From the NCBI GenBank assembly GCA_001692895.1, contig KV748283.1, positions 1 to 64,000 on the forward strand: a DNA stretch of 64,000 nt. The letters are read 5' to 3'. This document shows positions 21,881 to 33,978 of the stretch, in pieces. The DNA comes from Cenococcum geophilum 1.58 (Eukaryota > Ascomycota > Dothideomycetes > Gloniales > Gloniaceae). Under the pieces are notes generated by a model. The model was given only the letters and a program-made list of their open reading frames with translations, was not told the DNA's origin and did not search any database. The first letter of the stretch is position 1. The number at the start of each line of letters is the position of its first letter. The position numbers and the translations under genes are program-made.

Positions 21881-23043
21881 CCTTACTTATACTATTTATT
21901 AAGAAACCTAAAGGAGGCTTAAGGTTCTATATTAATTATTAAGCCCTAAATATAATTATAATTTAAAACTAATATCTAATTCCTCTACTTTAAGAAACGC
22001 TTAACTACTTAGTAAAAGTATAATACTTTATAAAGCTTAATATAGTCGCTACCTTTAATTAAATCCGTATTTATAAAGGAGATAAGAAATATATAGCTTT
22101 CTATATATAATAGGGACTTTTTAAATACCTAGTAATGCTATTTAGTATAAAGAACAGTCTTAGTACGTTTTAGTAATATATTAACAATACGCTTCGTAAA
22201 TTCCTTAATATCTTTATTACCGCGTATATTAATAATATCTTAATCTATTTATCTTTACTTTTTAAGTATTAAAAGTACGTCTAAATAGTCCTTAAATGCC
22301 TATAAGACGCAGGCTTATAATGTAATATTAAGAAATATAAGTTCTACGCGTCCGAAGTTATATACTTAGGCCTAATTATATCCTATAATGGAATTAAAAT
22401 AGACCTTAAGAAAATTGCTAGAATTATAAACTAGGAAAGTCCTAGTAGTATATAAAATATTTAAGGATTTCTAAGATTTACAAATTTCTGTTATTAATTT
22501 ATTAATTACTTCTTAAAAATTATTTAGCCGTTAGTAAACTTAATAAGGAAAATTTTAAAATTTAAATAAACTACTAAATGTAAATAAGCTTTTAACGACT
22601 TAAAAATATTATTTTATAACTACTCTAATTCTTACCTACTTTAATCTAGACCTTAAATACATTATTAAAATAGACTTGTTTAATTATATACTAAAAGGAG
22701 TATTATTATAATATAATAAGAACGGCGAGCTACGCCTAGTAGCCTTTCTCTTCTAAAAACTTACCCTTATTAAATTAAACTATAAGATATATAATAAGGA
22801 ACTGCTTATAATTATTAAATACTTTAAACAGTAGTATTTAAAACTTAAAGAATTATTATTCCTAATACGCCTATTAACGGACTATAAAAACCTATAGTAC
22901 TTTATAACTATAAAGTAATTAATATAATACTAAATTAATTAGGCCGAATACCTCCTATAATTTAACTTTAAAATTATATACTAACCTAATAAATTTAATT
23001 AGAAGCCTAACTTATTAATATAACAATTATAGAACTTAACGTA

Positions 23044-23450
23044 ATCCACCCCCAAGCTGGCCATACCCCCAAGCTGGCCACCTTAAAACTCACCAAAAAT
23101 TAGAAAATTTATACTTTAATATCTTAACAACCACTAAATAATAAATTCTAATAATTTAGATTTGGACTTTTATATACACTCTACAGCTTCTATTAAAGGT
23201 GTATAGTAATTAGTTTAGTAGTTTTTAAGATATTATAATTTGGGGGCTAAAATAAAGCTAAATTACTACGAATTCGTATATCTTGAAAACCACTAAACTA
23301 ATTACTATGCAACTTTAATAGAAGCTGTAGAGTGTATATAAAAGTCCAAATCTAAATTATTAGAATTTATTATTTAGTGGTTGTTAAGATATTAAAGTAT
23401 GAATTTTCTAATTTTTGGTGAGTTTTAAGGTGGCCAGCTTGGGGGTGGAT
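23044..23450. mobile_element. 407-bp foldback MITE, Fot1/pogo-like
   Basis: The ends ATCCACCCCCAAGCTGGCCA are inverted at both sides and flanked by TA (23042-23043 and 23451-23452). The inverted arms run nearly to the middle (about 180 bp each) around a loop of about 45 bp near 23222-23265, so the whole element can fold into one long hairpin. At the left end the word CCCCCAAGCTGGCCA is present twice in tandem, so one arm is longer. C-rich termini and TA duplication fit Fot1/pogo elements of fungi. It has no coding capacity and lies in Gypsy-Y just after RNase H. Confidence 0.88.
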
Positions 23451-24515
23451 TACGTTACCTATAAACGCCTCTAATAAACGGATTATAAATTAATTATAAA
23501 TTCTACTGCCCCCTAAACACTTTAAGAAACTATACCTTATATTTTTAAAAGCGGAGCTTAATAGGAATAAATTGGAAATTAATAAGTGGGATATAGAAAT
23601 TAATAAATTAATAAAATATAAATATAAAAATAACCCCTAGATAGCAAATATAATAAAAGCAATTTAAATAGGGAGACGGTAATATAAGGATATTATACTC
23701 GCTAAATGCGAAATCCGTAATAATTAGTTATACTATTAATAAAAGATAGTAGTCCTAAATTCTAAACCCTTATAATTTAAGATACTTAAATTTATACACG
23801 ATTTTCCTATAGTAGGGCATCTAGGCTATATAAAGACCTATAAAAATTATTTAATAAGTATATTACTAGCCTATAATGTATAACTATATACAAAAATACG
23901 TTTAAGTATATAGAATGTACGTACGTAGGAAGACCTCTTATATAAAAAAGTAAGGAGTGCTTTAACTATTGCCAATTCTAATATAAAGATGGCGAGATAT
24001 CTTAATTAACCTACCTAACAATAATAGATTTACAAATATTATAGTAGTTATTAACCGTCTTATAAAAATATAATATATAATTTCTATAGACTTAATTAAT
24101 ATAATATTAGTAGCAGAATATTTTATTAAATACATTTTTAAGCTATACGGACTTCCTAATTTAATAATATCTAACTACGGAAGCTAGTTTATTTTAGACT
24201 TCTAGTAAGCCCTATATAAATAATTAAGTATATAAATATAACTCTTAACTATATTTTATCTAAAGATAAACGGTTAAACTAAAATTGTAAACGTAATTAT
24301 GGAATAATACCTATAAATATACTACTCCTATCTATAAGACAACTGGAAAAGGTAGCTACCTTTAGCTAAGTTTACTGCGAATAATATAAGAAATAAATTA
24401 ATAGGCATAATACTGTTTTACGCAACTTATAGATAAAACCCTTAACTTAGATTTAAACTATAACCCAAAATTAATATAATAGGACCTATAATTAAGAGGA
24501 TTTAACTAATTAATG

Positions 24516-24937
24516 TGTTATGGACACTTTAAGTACAATATTACAACTACTAGGAGAGTAGTTAGAAGCAGCTAGTTAGTTAATTAAGGCACGGTCTAGG
24601 ATAGAACTAATAGAGCTATATAACGAGGAATAGTAACTAAGGTTATATAACGTACTATATATTAAATAAGAGGAATAGAAGGAACCTACGTACCTTATAT
24701 ATAAGACGTACCTCACGTAGAAGGGGGATTTCTTAGGAGTACGGTTGTGTATTTAATAGACCACAGTCCCTACCTAAATAGTTTTTCTCTCTTTATAGTA
24801 AATCTTAGAATATAATTGGAGTTAATCTGTTAGGCAACTACTCCACTAGTTATTATTACGTTGTTAACTTCTTATTTACCTATATACCTAGCCTATTAAT
24901 AAGTTTACCGTAGTTCCTACTATAAGGCTTCGTTATA
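24516..24937 (+). repeat. Gypsy-X1 5' LTR
   Basis: 422 bp, starting TGTTATGG and ending CGTTATA, matching the X3 LTRs. The flank on the left is TAATG. Confidence 0.88.
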
Positions 24938-24989
24938 TATTTACTACTAAGGTTATAGTATTAACAAAGTTAAACAATATACCACTAAA

Positions 24990-26780
24990 AGTAGTAGCTA
25001 CGACGGCGTCTACAGCGGCAACTACCTTAGGATTAGGTAATAACACTAGTATAGCAAATACTAACTTATAACCAGTTACTGTTAGATAGCTATAGGAAAT
25101 AGTTAATTAATTAATAGATAATAATAAGATACTTAAAAAAAAGGATTAACGGGATTGGAGCGGCTAAGGTTAAGTTACCCTTAATTAAGCAATTCTTAGG
25201 AGAGAAATTAAAGCTTAATAAATTCCTTACGTAAATGCACTTTAAGGTTATATAGGAAGGAGTTAAACTAGGAACGTCTATAGATTAAGTTGCTTACACA
25301 GAATTGTTCTTAACGGGAAGGGCACTTAAGTAATTTAAACTTTACCTTACGGAGGTATAGGAATACAGTATAATAACCACCAACTAGGAGGTACGGTATA
25401 TATTCTTAAGTTAGAATGGGTTCGCGGAATAATTAACGCAAATGTTTAAAGACCTAAAGGCAACTATTATAGTAAAGAGAAAGCTTTAAAACCTAATATA
25501 AAGAACTTTAGCAATTAAATATATAATATAGTTTTAAATATTAGCAATATAGGTTAAATAGAATAATAAAGCGCTTATAGCATAGTATAAGTAAGGACTT
25601 AAAGTAAAAGTCTAGGACGTAATTATTCTAATAGAAGATGCGGATACTTTTAGGGATTTAATTAATTAAGTAATTAAGATTAATAATAGGATCTACTAAA
25701 GAAAGCAGACGAAAAAGGGTTAGGATAGAGTTCTATAGTTATATAAGGTATAAGGCACGCAACAATAAAGTTAAAGTTAAAGACTATAGTATAGCGCAGA
25801 GCTAATAGACCTAAGTAGTACTAAAGAATCTAAAAGATAAAATAAGAAATTATAGAAACCTAAAGGACAAGGATTAAGTAATTAAAGGTTTAAGGAGTAG
25901 AGGTTAAACCAGGGATCTTAATAATAGAAGACGTTTAGGCGGACTCTATAATAAGAAAAATAGTTTAAAAAAGGAGCTTATATAAATTACAGAAAATAGG
26001 GTTATTATACTAAAGACTATAAAAGTAGTTAGAGTTACTATATAGTAAAAGAAATAAGACTAGTAGACGATATATATATATAAAGGGATAATAATATACT
26101 ACAAGGAATAAAAGAGTGTTTAATTAAAAGTTTTGCGTTCTGTTATAATAACGTATACTAAATTTATAAAGACGCTAAGTATGGCGTAAGCTATTAGCTA
26201 TAGGGGCTAAAATTATTAGAGTTTAGAGGAACTAATAAACTAGTTCGTAGATCGAACATTAAGGACGATAAATTTAACATAGGCGAAATATTCTATAATA
26301 ATAAGGTAATAAAGGTAGCTTACTAGGAGTATATAGACCTTAAAGATATTATAACAAAGGTAGAGGATAATTCCACTATAAAATAGGGAACATTAGTAGG
26401 GATTAAAACCCTACTAGATATAATGTCTATTACTTTATAAGACGTAAGAGAAGTAGGATAATAAACCACTTTAGCACTTAATAAAGGTAAAAGGCTACAG
26501 ACTTAAGATTCTTAAGAAGAGATAAGAGATAACTAAGATTCTTAGGATAAGATAAGGTAAGCTTAAGGACCTATAATAGATAATAATTAATAGAGCAGAG
26601 TAACGGTTTAGTTTAGCGATATATAAATAAGCTTAGGACGAAGTTTCCTAAAAGTATAAGACTCTTAAGACGAGATAAGTAAAATTTAAGATTCTTAAAA
26701 CGAGATAAAAACACTATAGAAGCCTAGTTGGACTAAGGCTAGAATAAAGCTTAAGATAAAAGTAAGCTTAGGATTAAAAT
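24990..26780 (+). pseudogene. Gypsy-X1 gag remnant
   Basis: This matches the gag region of X3 (from about 44470) over its whole length. It includes the zinc-knuckle region (about 25985-26035) and a 3' part with repeated GATTCTTAAGA words (26505-26715) that would read as acidic DSQDE-type repeats. It is broken many times. Confidence 0.72.
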
Positions 26781-27120
26781 ACTAGGGGGTCTAGTAGCTT
26801 TTTAGATTGTTACAGTATAGTAGTTGGTTTAGGGTAAATAACTACTACTAGTTTAGGACTCGCGTTCCGTATATTAACCTTAGGGGATAGCGTTTAGTCT
26901 TAGGGCCCTAATATAGGCATTTTAAGGTTACGGATTTCTTCTTAGAAGGCTTTAATTAATTCTTAGTATTGGGCCTTTTATTATACAAGGGTATTAATAA
27001 AGGATGTCTATAAACCTACTATCTGCTCTTTAAGTACAGTAAGTATATTAGCTGCCATTATAGGAGCTTTAGGTATATTCTGTATTTTAACGGTAATATA
27101 GGTGTTTTAACGCAATATAG

Positions 27121-27471
27121 TATTACAGAGTAAGTATAAGCGGCGATAATATGTAGCAAGGTAGATATTATTAAGCTATATATATAAATTATATAAGGAA
27201 GTTAAAACGTTGCGCAAGGAAAAAATATAAGAAAATGGGAAGAAAGGGTATATATTATTAACTTGGTTACTTAGTTAATATATATATAGAGCAAAATAGA
27301 ATTCGGGTAGTAGTCCTAGCAGAATTTAGTAGGATTTAGTAGAACTTAGCGGAATATAGTAGAATATAGCAGATTGCTGTTAGATTGCTATAGATTGCCA
27401 TTAAATTGCCGTCTTGTGGTCGGTCTCTAGTTGCTAAATTAGTAGAAATAGGTGGACGTGTATAAGGTGTT
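27121..27471 (-). repeat. LTR of Gypsy-Z', main part
   Basis: This is the inverted counterpart of the Gypsy-Z LTR at 27472-27842, so the two LTRs stand head to head. The last 5 bp (27467-27471, GTGTT) are the target duplication of Gypsy-Z. The remaining bases of this LTR lie at 33445-33468. Confidence 0.85.
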
Positions 27472-27842
27472 TGTTATAAGACACCCTTATAACACCTTGC
27501 ACACGTCCACCTATTTCCACCAACTTAGCAATTAGAGACTAACCGCGAAATAGCAATTTAATGGCAATTTAATAGCAATCTAACGGCAATCTACGGCATT
27601 CTGCTATATTCTGCTAAGTTCTACTAAATTCTACTAAGTTCTGCTAGGACTACAACCTAAACCTTATTCTACCCTATATATATATTAACTAAGCAACCAA
27701 GTTAATAATATATGCCCTTTCTTCCCATTTTCCTACCTTCTTTTCTTATATAACGTCTTAACCTCCTTATACAGTTTATATATATAGCTTAATAATATCT
27801 ACCTTACTATATATTATCGCCGCTTATACTTACTCCGTAACA
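27472..27842 (+). repeat. Gypsy-Z 5' LTR
   Basis: 371 bp, starting TGTTATAAG and ending CCGTAACA. It contains two 11-bp-period arrays: GGCAATTTAAT-like (27551-27596) and TTCTGCTAAGT-like (27597-27650). Confidence 0.9.
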
Positions 27843-27875
27843 TTATATTATATCAACTTTATATACCACCTCCAA

Positions 27876-30800
27876 AATGCAGAACGACCCTAAAGCCCCT
27901 ATAATGGCCGCTAGTATTATATCTACACTTTAAGAACAACTAGCAGAAATATAAAAGTCTTTTATAGACGCCCTTATATAAAACTAAGCTACTTTAAATT
28001 AATAATAAGCCGAATAAGAAGCATAATACTAGCAATTAATTAAGGACCTCTAAGAAGAAATCCGTATACTTAAGAGGCCTATATTAGGACCTTAAGACTA
28101 AACACTATCTTTAGAGATAAACATATGAAACGCGAGCCCTAAACCTATAGTAACTGTCCACCTTAAACTAACTACTATATTAAAACGATTTAAACGACTA
28201 CTAGATCCCCTGGTATTTACTAGTAAATAATAAAAACTCTAATTATTCTTAAGCTAGCTTAAAAATAAGCTAATTAGTAACGCTAATTGTTACCTAACCG
28301 AAGCTAACTAACTCTGTTATACCCTAAGTTAACTAAGAGGAAAGGTAGCTAACCTTATTAAACCTCTTTAGCCAACCTTAGTATAAAGCCTAGTTGTACT
28401 TCTTAAAGCCTTATATAGTAACCTAAACCGCTAAGCTACTACCTAGAGAAAGATAAACTATATAGCTTAAAAAACGAAAAGTTTCCTAATATACTTCTCC
28501 GAATTTAACTATTACGTAAGGAAAACAGGCTAAAACGACTCCGTATTAATTAACAGCCTTATTAAATCTTTAAGCCCTAAACTAAAAACCTCCCTAATAG
28601 GCGTAGACCTACCAAAAGCCCTTAATACCTACGCAAACGTCATTAATAAACGGTATAACGATATACTACGCCTAATACCGAAGTCCGCCCCCTAATATAA
28701 TACGGCAACCCTATAAACGTCTACTAAGTTATTATCTTAGCCTAAGCACCCTAACGCCATAGATATTAATACTGGAACCCTAGAGTACGCCCTACTAGGG
28801 TCCCCTAAATAAGAAAGACGCATTAAGCTAGGCCTCTACTTTAAGTGCGGAAGTAAGAACCATATCTTAAAATACTATCTCGTCCTCTTACCTACGCCCT
28901 AAAACGATTTATAAACGGCTAATACTAGCAACCGTTTACCGCATTAATCTTCTAGTTACCACCCCCAATCTTTACCTAGTTCCAGCCCTGTATCTAGTAA
29001 GTACTACTTATAAAGGCAAAGCTATAACCAACGTTCTATAGGAACCCTTTCCCGCTTATTACTAAAAGGCATATTTTAGAGTTAAGTTGCTCTCTAAGAC
29101 GGCTCTACCTTAGGATCTTATTAAATGCTTTAGATGTTACAAACTCTAACTCTTAGGATTATAGCATAACTATTAACTATTATCTTTAGCAGAATGGTTA
29201 ATAGGCTAACGCTTAAATCCTAATTAATACAGGAGCTAGCAGTATAGGATTTATTAATAAGATCTTTGTGTAAGATAATAGTTTTACCTTAACCCCCCTT
29301 AACCGGTATATTAACATATTTAGATTTAATGGCAAACGCACCATCTTAGGTTGTATTACCTATATAGTAGCCCTAAGACTTTAATACCTAAACCATAAAG
29401 AACTAATTAAGCTTTTCGTTATTACCCTAAGTCACCTAGTAATCCTTAAATAACCCTAGATAAAGCTATATAAGGTAATTATTAATTAGGACAACCTTAA
29501 GCTTCTATTTACCGCCTCCCGTTATAAGCAAAAGTGCCTTACTACTTGCTACTTAGACCCAAAACTAAAATCTAAAAAATCTACTAGGATCTACTAGTTT
29601 AAAATTTCTATAACTGTCCACCCTATACCTAAGGAATCTACCAGATTCTACTAACCTAGGAATTCTACCGAATTCTACTAATATAAGAATTCTACCGACA
29701 TCTACCAAGGATCTAAAAACTCCACTAAATTCCATAAGCTATTATTAAGCACTACACCGCCCTAAGCTAAGTAAAAGCTTAAGCTTAATACGCAAGAATA
29801 CTAAAAGGACTGGTATTCTACTATAAAAAGGATTCTTAAAGAACCTAAACCTAAATCTAATACTAACTCTATACCTAATACCAAACCTAAACCTAAATAA
29901 GAAACTATAGACAATCTGAGCAAGCTTAGCACCCTAAATATCCGCATAATTAGAGCTACTCCATTAGTATAACTTTCTAAGAAACTTAAACATACGATCT
30001 TCGCTATCACTATAGCTAATATTAAGAAGGCCTTAGCACTAAAGAAGCACACCAACCCTACTACAAAGGTACCAGTAGAGTACTATAACTGCCTAAAGGC
30101 ATTCTTATAAAAGGAAGCCGATAAGCTACCGAAACACCAATTATATAACTATAAGATTATACTTAAAGACGGAAAGCAGCTTAGATTTAGACCCCTATAT
30201 AAAATGTCCTAAAATAAACTCTAAGTGCTACGGAAGTATCTAGATAAGAACCTAAGTAAAGGATTTATTAAAGCGAGCTTATTACCTATAGCCGTACTAG
30301 TAATCTTTATTAAGAAACCTAGCGGCGGTCTATGCTTCTGCGTAGACTACTAAGCTCTTAACGCCGTTACCGTTAAGAACTAATATCTAATCCCGTTAAT
30401 ATAGGAGACACTAAACTAACTAAGTAAGGCTTGCTACTATACGAAGCTTAATATTATTTCTATATTTAACCGCCTCTGTATAACAAAAGGAGATAAATAG
30501 CTTACTATATTCCGTACTTAATATAGATTATTTAAATATTTAGTAACGCTATTTGGCCTCGTAAATACCCCGAACTCGTTCTAACATTACGTAAATAATA
30601 CCCTACGTCCCTACCTAAACATCTTCTGTACTGCTTATATCAACGACATCCTAATATATAGTAATAACCTAACCGAATATTAGAAACACGTTAGCTTTAT
30701 TCTATAAGCCCTATATAGAGCTAGTCTATAGTTAAATATAGATAAATACGAGTTCTATAAAACGGAAGTCTTATACCTTAGACTCCTTATTTCTATAAAC

Positions 30801-33060
30801 AGTATATAAATAGACCTAAAGAAAGTTAAAGCAATTATAAACTAGTAAGAACCCAAGAACTTTAAGAATATAAGAGCCTTTATAGGATTTACCGATTTCT
30901 ACTAACGGTTTATTAATAACTTCTCCGCCCTAGTTTTACCCCTTATTACTCTAACCTAAAAGGATAAAACCTTTATCTTTAATAAAGAATATAAGAAGGC
31001 CTTTACTTATCTAAAGGTTATATTTACTACTGCACCTATACTCTAATACTTTAACCTAGAGTAAATAAGTGTTATAGAAGCCGACTTATCCAATTACGTT
31101 ACTGGAGGCATTCTGTCTTAATACAATAAAGAAGGAGTATTATACCCTATAGCATACTTTTTAAATCAACTAAGCCCTACTAAATATAATTACGAGATCT
31201 ATAATAAAGAATTGCTAGCCATTATTAGATACTTTAAGCAATAGCGACCCAAACTAGAAGGCGCCGGATTTTTAATTAAGGTCCTTAGCGACTATAAGAA
31301 CCTACAGTACTTTATAACCACGAAATAGTTAAGTTATTATTAGGCTCGCTAGTTAAAATATCTATTACGCTTCTAATTCTTAATTATATACCGCCTAGGC
31401 GTCTAAGGTTAGAAGCCTAATACCCTAACCTAATGCTTATAAGACGCGCCAGCCCTAGAAGAAGCGCGCTCTTACTAAAATTAGACCCTACTTCGCCCTA
31501 AACTATTTAACCCTCTTACTAAAGGTCTTATAGTATACGTCCTTAAAATAACTAATTGATAGATTAAATAGATTATAGTTAATAAATACTTAAATAACGA
31601 GTTTATCTAAGAGACGCTTAAACTAATGCAAAATAGCATTAAACGCTCTAGAAAGATTTCTCTAAGTAAATACAAAGCCTGCGGAAACCGCCTATATTAC
31701 TAGAACCGTTTAATTATCCATAATTATAATAAGCTTAAGATTAAGCTCCTTAAACATATATATAATCTACTAGTAGCCGGCTACCTAGGCTAAGGAAAAA
31801 CCCTAGAACTGCTCTAATAAGAATACTATTAGCCAAATATACACAATATAATATAAAGGTACGTCTCTAGCTACCATATCTGCCGACGAGCTAAAGCTTC
31901 GCATAAGACGTATAACGGCCTTCTAAAGCCACTGCCTGCTCCGGACCAAAGATAGAAGGATATCTTAATCGACTTTATTATTAATCTCCCCGTAAGTAAA
32001 GGCTACATAAATATTATAGTAGTTGTAGACCAACTGTCTAAAATAAGACACTTAATCGCCTGCCCTAATATATTAATACTTACCGTTGCCTAGCTATTTT
32101 TAGATCACATATAGAAACTCTACAGACTCCCTAAAACGATTATCTCTAATAAAGGCAGCTAGTTTATCTCTATATTTTAAGAAAAACTAACTACCTAACT
32201 TCGTATTAAAGCACTATTATCTACGGCATACCACCCGGAAACGGATAGTTAAATAGAACGTGTAAATGCTATAATGGAGCAGTATATTTAGATATACACG
32301 TCGTACTTATAAGATAACTAGATTGACTAGCTTATATTCGCCAAGTTTACGGCAAATAATTCCGTTTTAGAAACCACAAAGGTCTCCCCATTTCTGGCTA
32401 ACTATGGCTAGTATCTATAAATAGGTTTTAAACCCTTTAGCAACGTTCTTCGCCCTACTTATTAAGCCTTATAAATTATAAAAGCAAACAAATTCGTAGA
32501 AAAGATGGAGGAACTATAATAGTTCCTTATTAACGAAATAATATAGGCCCAATCTGTTTATAAAGCCGCAGCAAATAAGAAACAAACCCTAGCACCAGCC
32601 TATTAAATTAGTAACTTTATCTAGCTAGATATAAGAAATCTAAACACAAAACGACCTATTAAGAAACTTAATTAGAAAAACGCTGGCCCTTATAAGGTCA
32701 AGAAGGTCGTCTTCTCTTACTCCTACCAATTAAAGCTCCCTAATATAGTTAAAATCCACCCCATATTCTACACGTCAGTCCTCTATCCTACTACCCCCGT
32801 ATTAAACGCCCTACCTAGACAGATATAGGACCCTCCCCTACTAGTTAAAGTAGATAGTAAGAACGAGTACTTTATTAAAAGAATTAATAATATTAAGTAC
32901 GACAAACGGAAACGCTAATATATATATCTTATAAAATAAAGAGGCTTTACTAAGTCCTTATAGGAACCTATTAACTCTATAGGACTTATATAAGCCGTAA
33001 AAGACTTTTATAAACTCTACCTAGAACTACTATAGCCCCATCTTACAGAAGCTTAAGTTT
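27876..33060 (+). pseudogene. Gypsy-Z gag-pol remnant with chromodomain
   Basis: Decayed gag-pol region. The gag starts at about 27876 (ATGCAG context), with the zinc knuckle near 28826-28885. Protease is near 29215-29270. A linker rich in ATCTACTAGGATTC-type repeats occupies about 29570-29710. Reverse transcriptase is about 30230-30680, RNase H 31070-31340 and integrase 31730-32420. The chromodomain (EYFIKRINNIKYDKRKR..) lies near 32860-33040. Long stretches still resemble fungal gypsy polyproteins. It is broken many times and makes no product. Confidence 0.82.
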
Positions 33061-33073
33061 AAAGGGGGGGTAC

Positions 33074-33444
33074 TGTTACGGGACACCCTCGTAATACCTT
33101 ATACACATCTACCTGTTTCCACCAACTTAGCAATTAGAGACTAACCGCGAAATAGTAATTTAACGGCAATCTAATGGCAATCTAATGGCAATCTACGGCA
33201 TTCTGCTATATTCTGCTAAGTTTTACTAAATTCTACTAAGTTCTACTAGGACTATAACCTAAACCCTATTCTGCCCTATATACATATTAACCAAGCAACT
33301 AAGTTAACGATATATACCCTTTCTTCCCGTTTTCCTACCTTCTTTCCTTACGTAACGTCTTAACCTCCTTATACAGTTTATGTATATAGCTTAATAATAT
33401 CTACCTTACTATATATTATCGCCGCTTATACTTACTCCGTAACA
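33074..33444 (+). repeat. Gypsy-Z 3' LTR
   Basis: 371 bp, starting TGTTACGGGACACCC and ending CCGTAACA. It equals the 5' LTR in length and is the better preserved of the two. Confidence 0.9.
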
Positions 33445-33468
33445 GTGTTATAGGGATGTCCTATAATA

Positions 33469-33978
33469 TATAATATTATAGAACTTTATAAATACCTAAC
33501 TAAATATAGTTTAACTACTTCTAATATCGCGCAGTTCTCGATAAATTTTATAATAAAGTGTTAAAATATAATAGTTAACTTAATTTATCTATTTAGTAGA
33601 TACTAATAGGCTAGCCTCCTTACGCCGCTAGAAGATTAATTCTTAATATAAAGACAATAACTCTATAATTAAAATCCTTAACTATTTAAATGACTAATAA
33701 TAAACATTACTATTATATTATCCTCCTGGCTATAGCGGTATTACTAAACCATATCCTTCTCTTATAATTAGACTAGTGTCTCCTATTATATTTTAGGTGC
33801 TTATAGGGATTTAGCAACTCTTATCCTATAAACTTATAAGTACCTATTAAGATTTCCGCTTAAAAAAGGTCTTTAGCGTATTTTAAGCCCTTAAATTTTA
33901 AATTTAATATATCTAGAGGTATTAGAAATAAAAAAAGTCGTAATATAAAGCCGAACTTATAAGTCCGTTTATGCGAAG
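33469..33978. other. Unassigned AT-rich segment, left part
   Basis: This lies between the outer end of the Gypsy-Z' LTR and a small LTR element, and continues at 35624. It is RIP-like, and either strand gives long stretches if stop codons are ignored. I recognise no family and it does not match Gypsy-X3 where X2 would be expected to continue. The 5 bp at 33974-33978 (CGAAG) are the target duplication of the LTR element. Confidence 0.5.

Larger units (their letters stand above)
12838..24500 (+). pseudogene. Gypsy-Y gag-pol remnant (interrupted)
   Basis: Decayed gag-pol region of a Ty3/gypsy element. The gag N-terminus is near 12860-13230. The gag core resumes at 19503 after Copia-B, and the zinc knuckle (ECFRC.. 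type) lies at about 20128-20165. Then come protease (about 20440-20480), reverse transcriptase from about 21300 with its core after the solo LTR (21890-22500), RNase H (22640-22900) and integrase (23760-24450). The order gag-PR-RT-RH-IN is that of gypsy. It has many breaks and cannot give a product. Confidence 0.78.
12522..24515 (+). mobile_element. Gypsy-Y, Ty3/gypsy element with four insertions
   Basis: This plus-strand gypsy element lies against the Helitron remnant on the left and against Gypsy-X1 on the right. Its own DNA is 12522-13236, 19503-21103, 21294-21458, 21886-23043 and 23453-24515. The interruptions are Copia-B, a solo LTR of the small LTR family, a solo Gypsy-X LTR and a Fot1-like MITE. 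Order of parts: putative 5' LTR, gag with a zinc knuckle near 20130, protease near 20450, reverse transcriptase, RNase H, integrase (to about 24450). No 3' LTR is present in the window. It is heavily RIP-mutated, broken many times, and one of the oldest layers. Confidence 0.82.
24516..26783 (+). mobile_element. Gypsy-X1, partial Gypsy-X copy
   Basis: The 5' LTR of Gypsy-X (24516-24937, 422 bp) and the gag region follow directly after Gypsy-Y integrase DNA. The similarity to X3 ends at about 26783, where minus-strand Gypsy-Z gag DNA begins. No matching right-hand flank or 3' LTR is in the window. A zinc-knuckle region lies near 25985-26035. It is a fossil with many breaks. Confidence 0.85.
27472..33444 (+). 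mobile_element. Gypsy-Z, complete chromodomain Ty3/gypsy element
   Basis: This 5973-bp plus-strand element has 371-bp LTRs (27472-27842 and 33074-33444) and the duplication GTGTT (27467-27471 and 33445-33449). Parts in order: gag, zinc knuckle, protease, reverse transcriptase, RNase H, integrase, C-terminal chromodomain. A polypurine tract AAAGGGGGGG lies just before the 3' LTR. Chromodomain gypsy elements (chromoviruses) use this domain to target heterochromatin. It is whole in structure, RIP-mutated, and broken many times. Confidence 0.93.
26784..33468 (-). mobile_element. Gypsy-Z', partial minus-strand Gypsy-Z copy split by Gypsy-Z
   Basis: On the minus strand, 26784-27120 matches the gag N-terminus of Gypsy-Z. 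27121-27471 plus 33445-33468 is one LTR-Z, split by the full Gypsy-Z inserted near its outer end. The right flank starts at 33469. The rest of this copy is not present to the left of 26784, where Gypsy-X1 begins. The LTR is thus that copy's 5' LTR. Fossil with many breaks. Confidence 0.82.

Noticed and set aside
29801-30055. Minus-strand open frame of 84 codons
   Set aside because: It is antisense to the Gypsy-Z region between protease and reverse transcriptase. The hydrophobic look comes from AT-rich composition.
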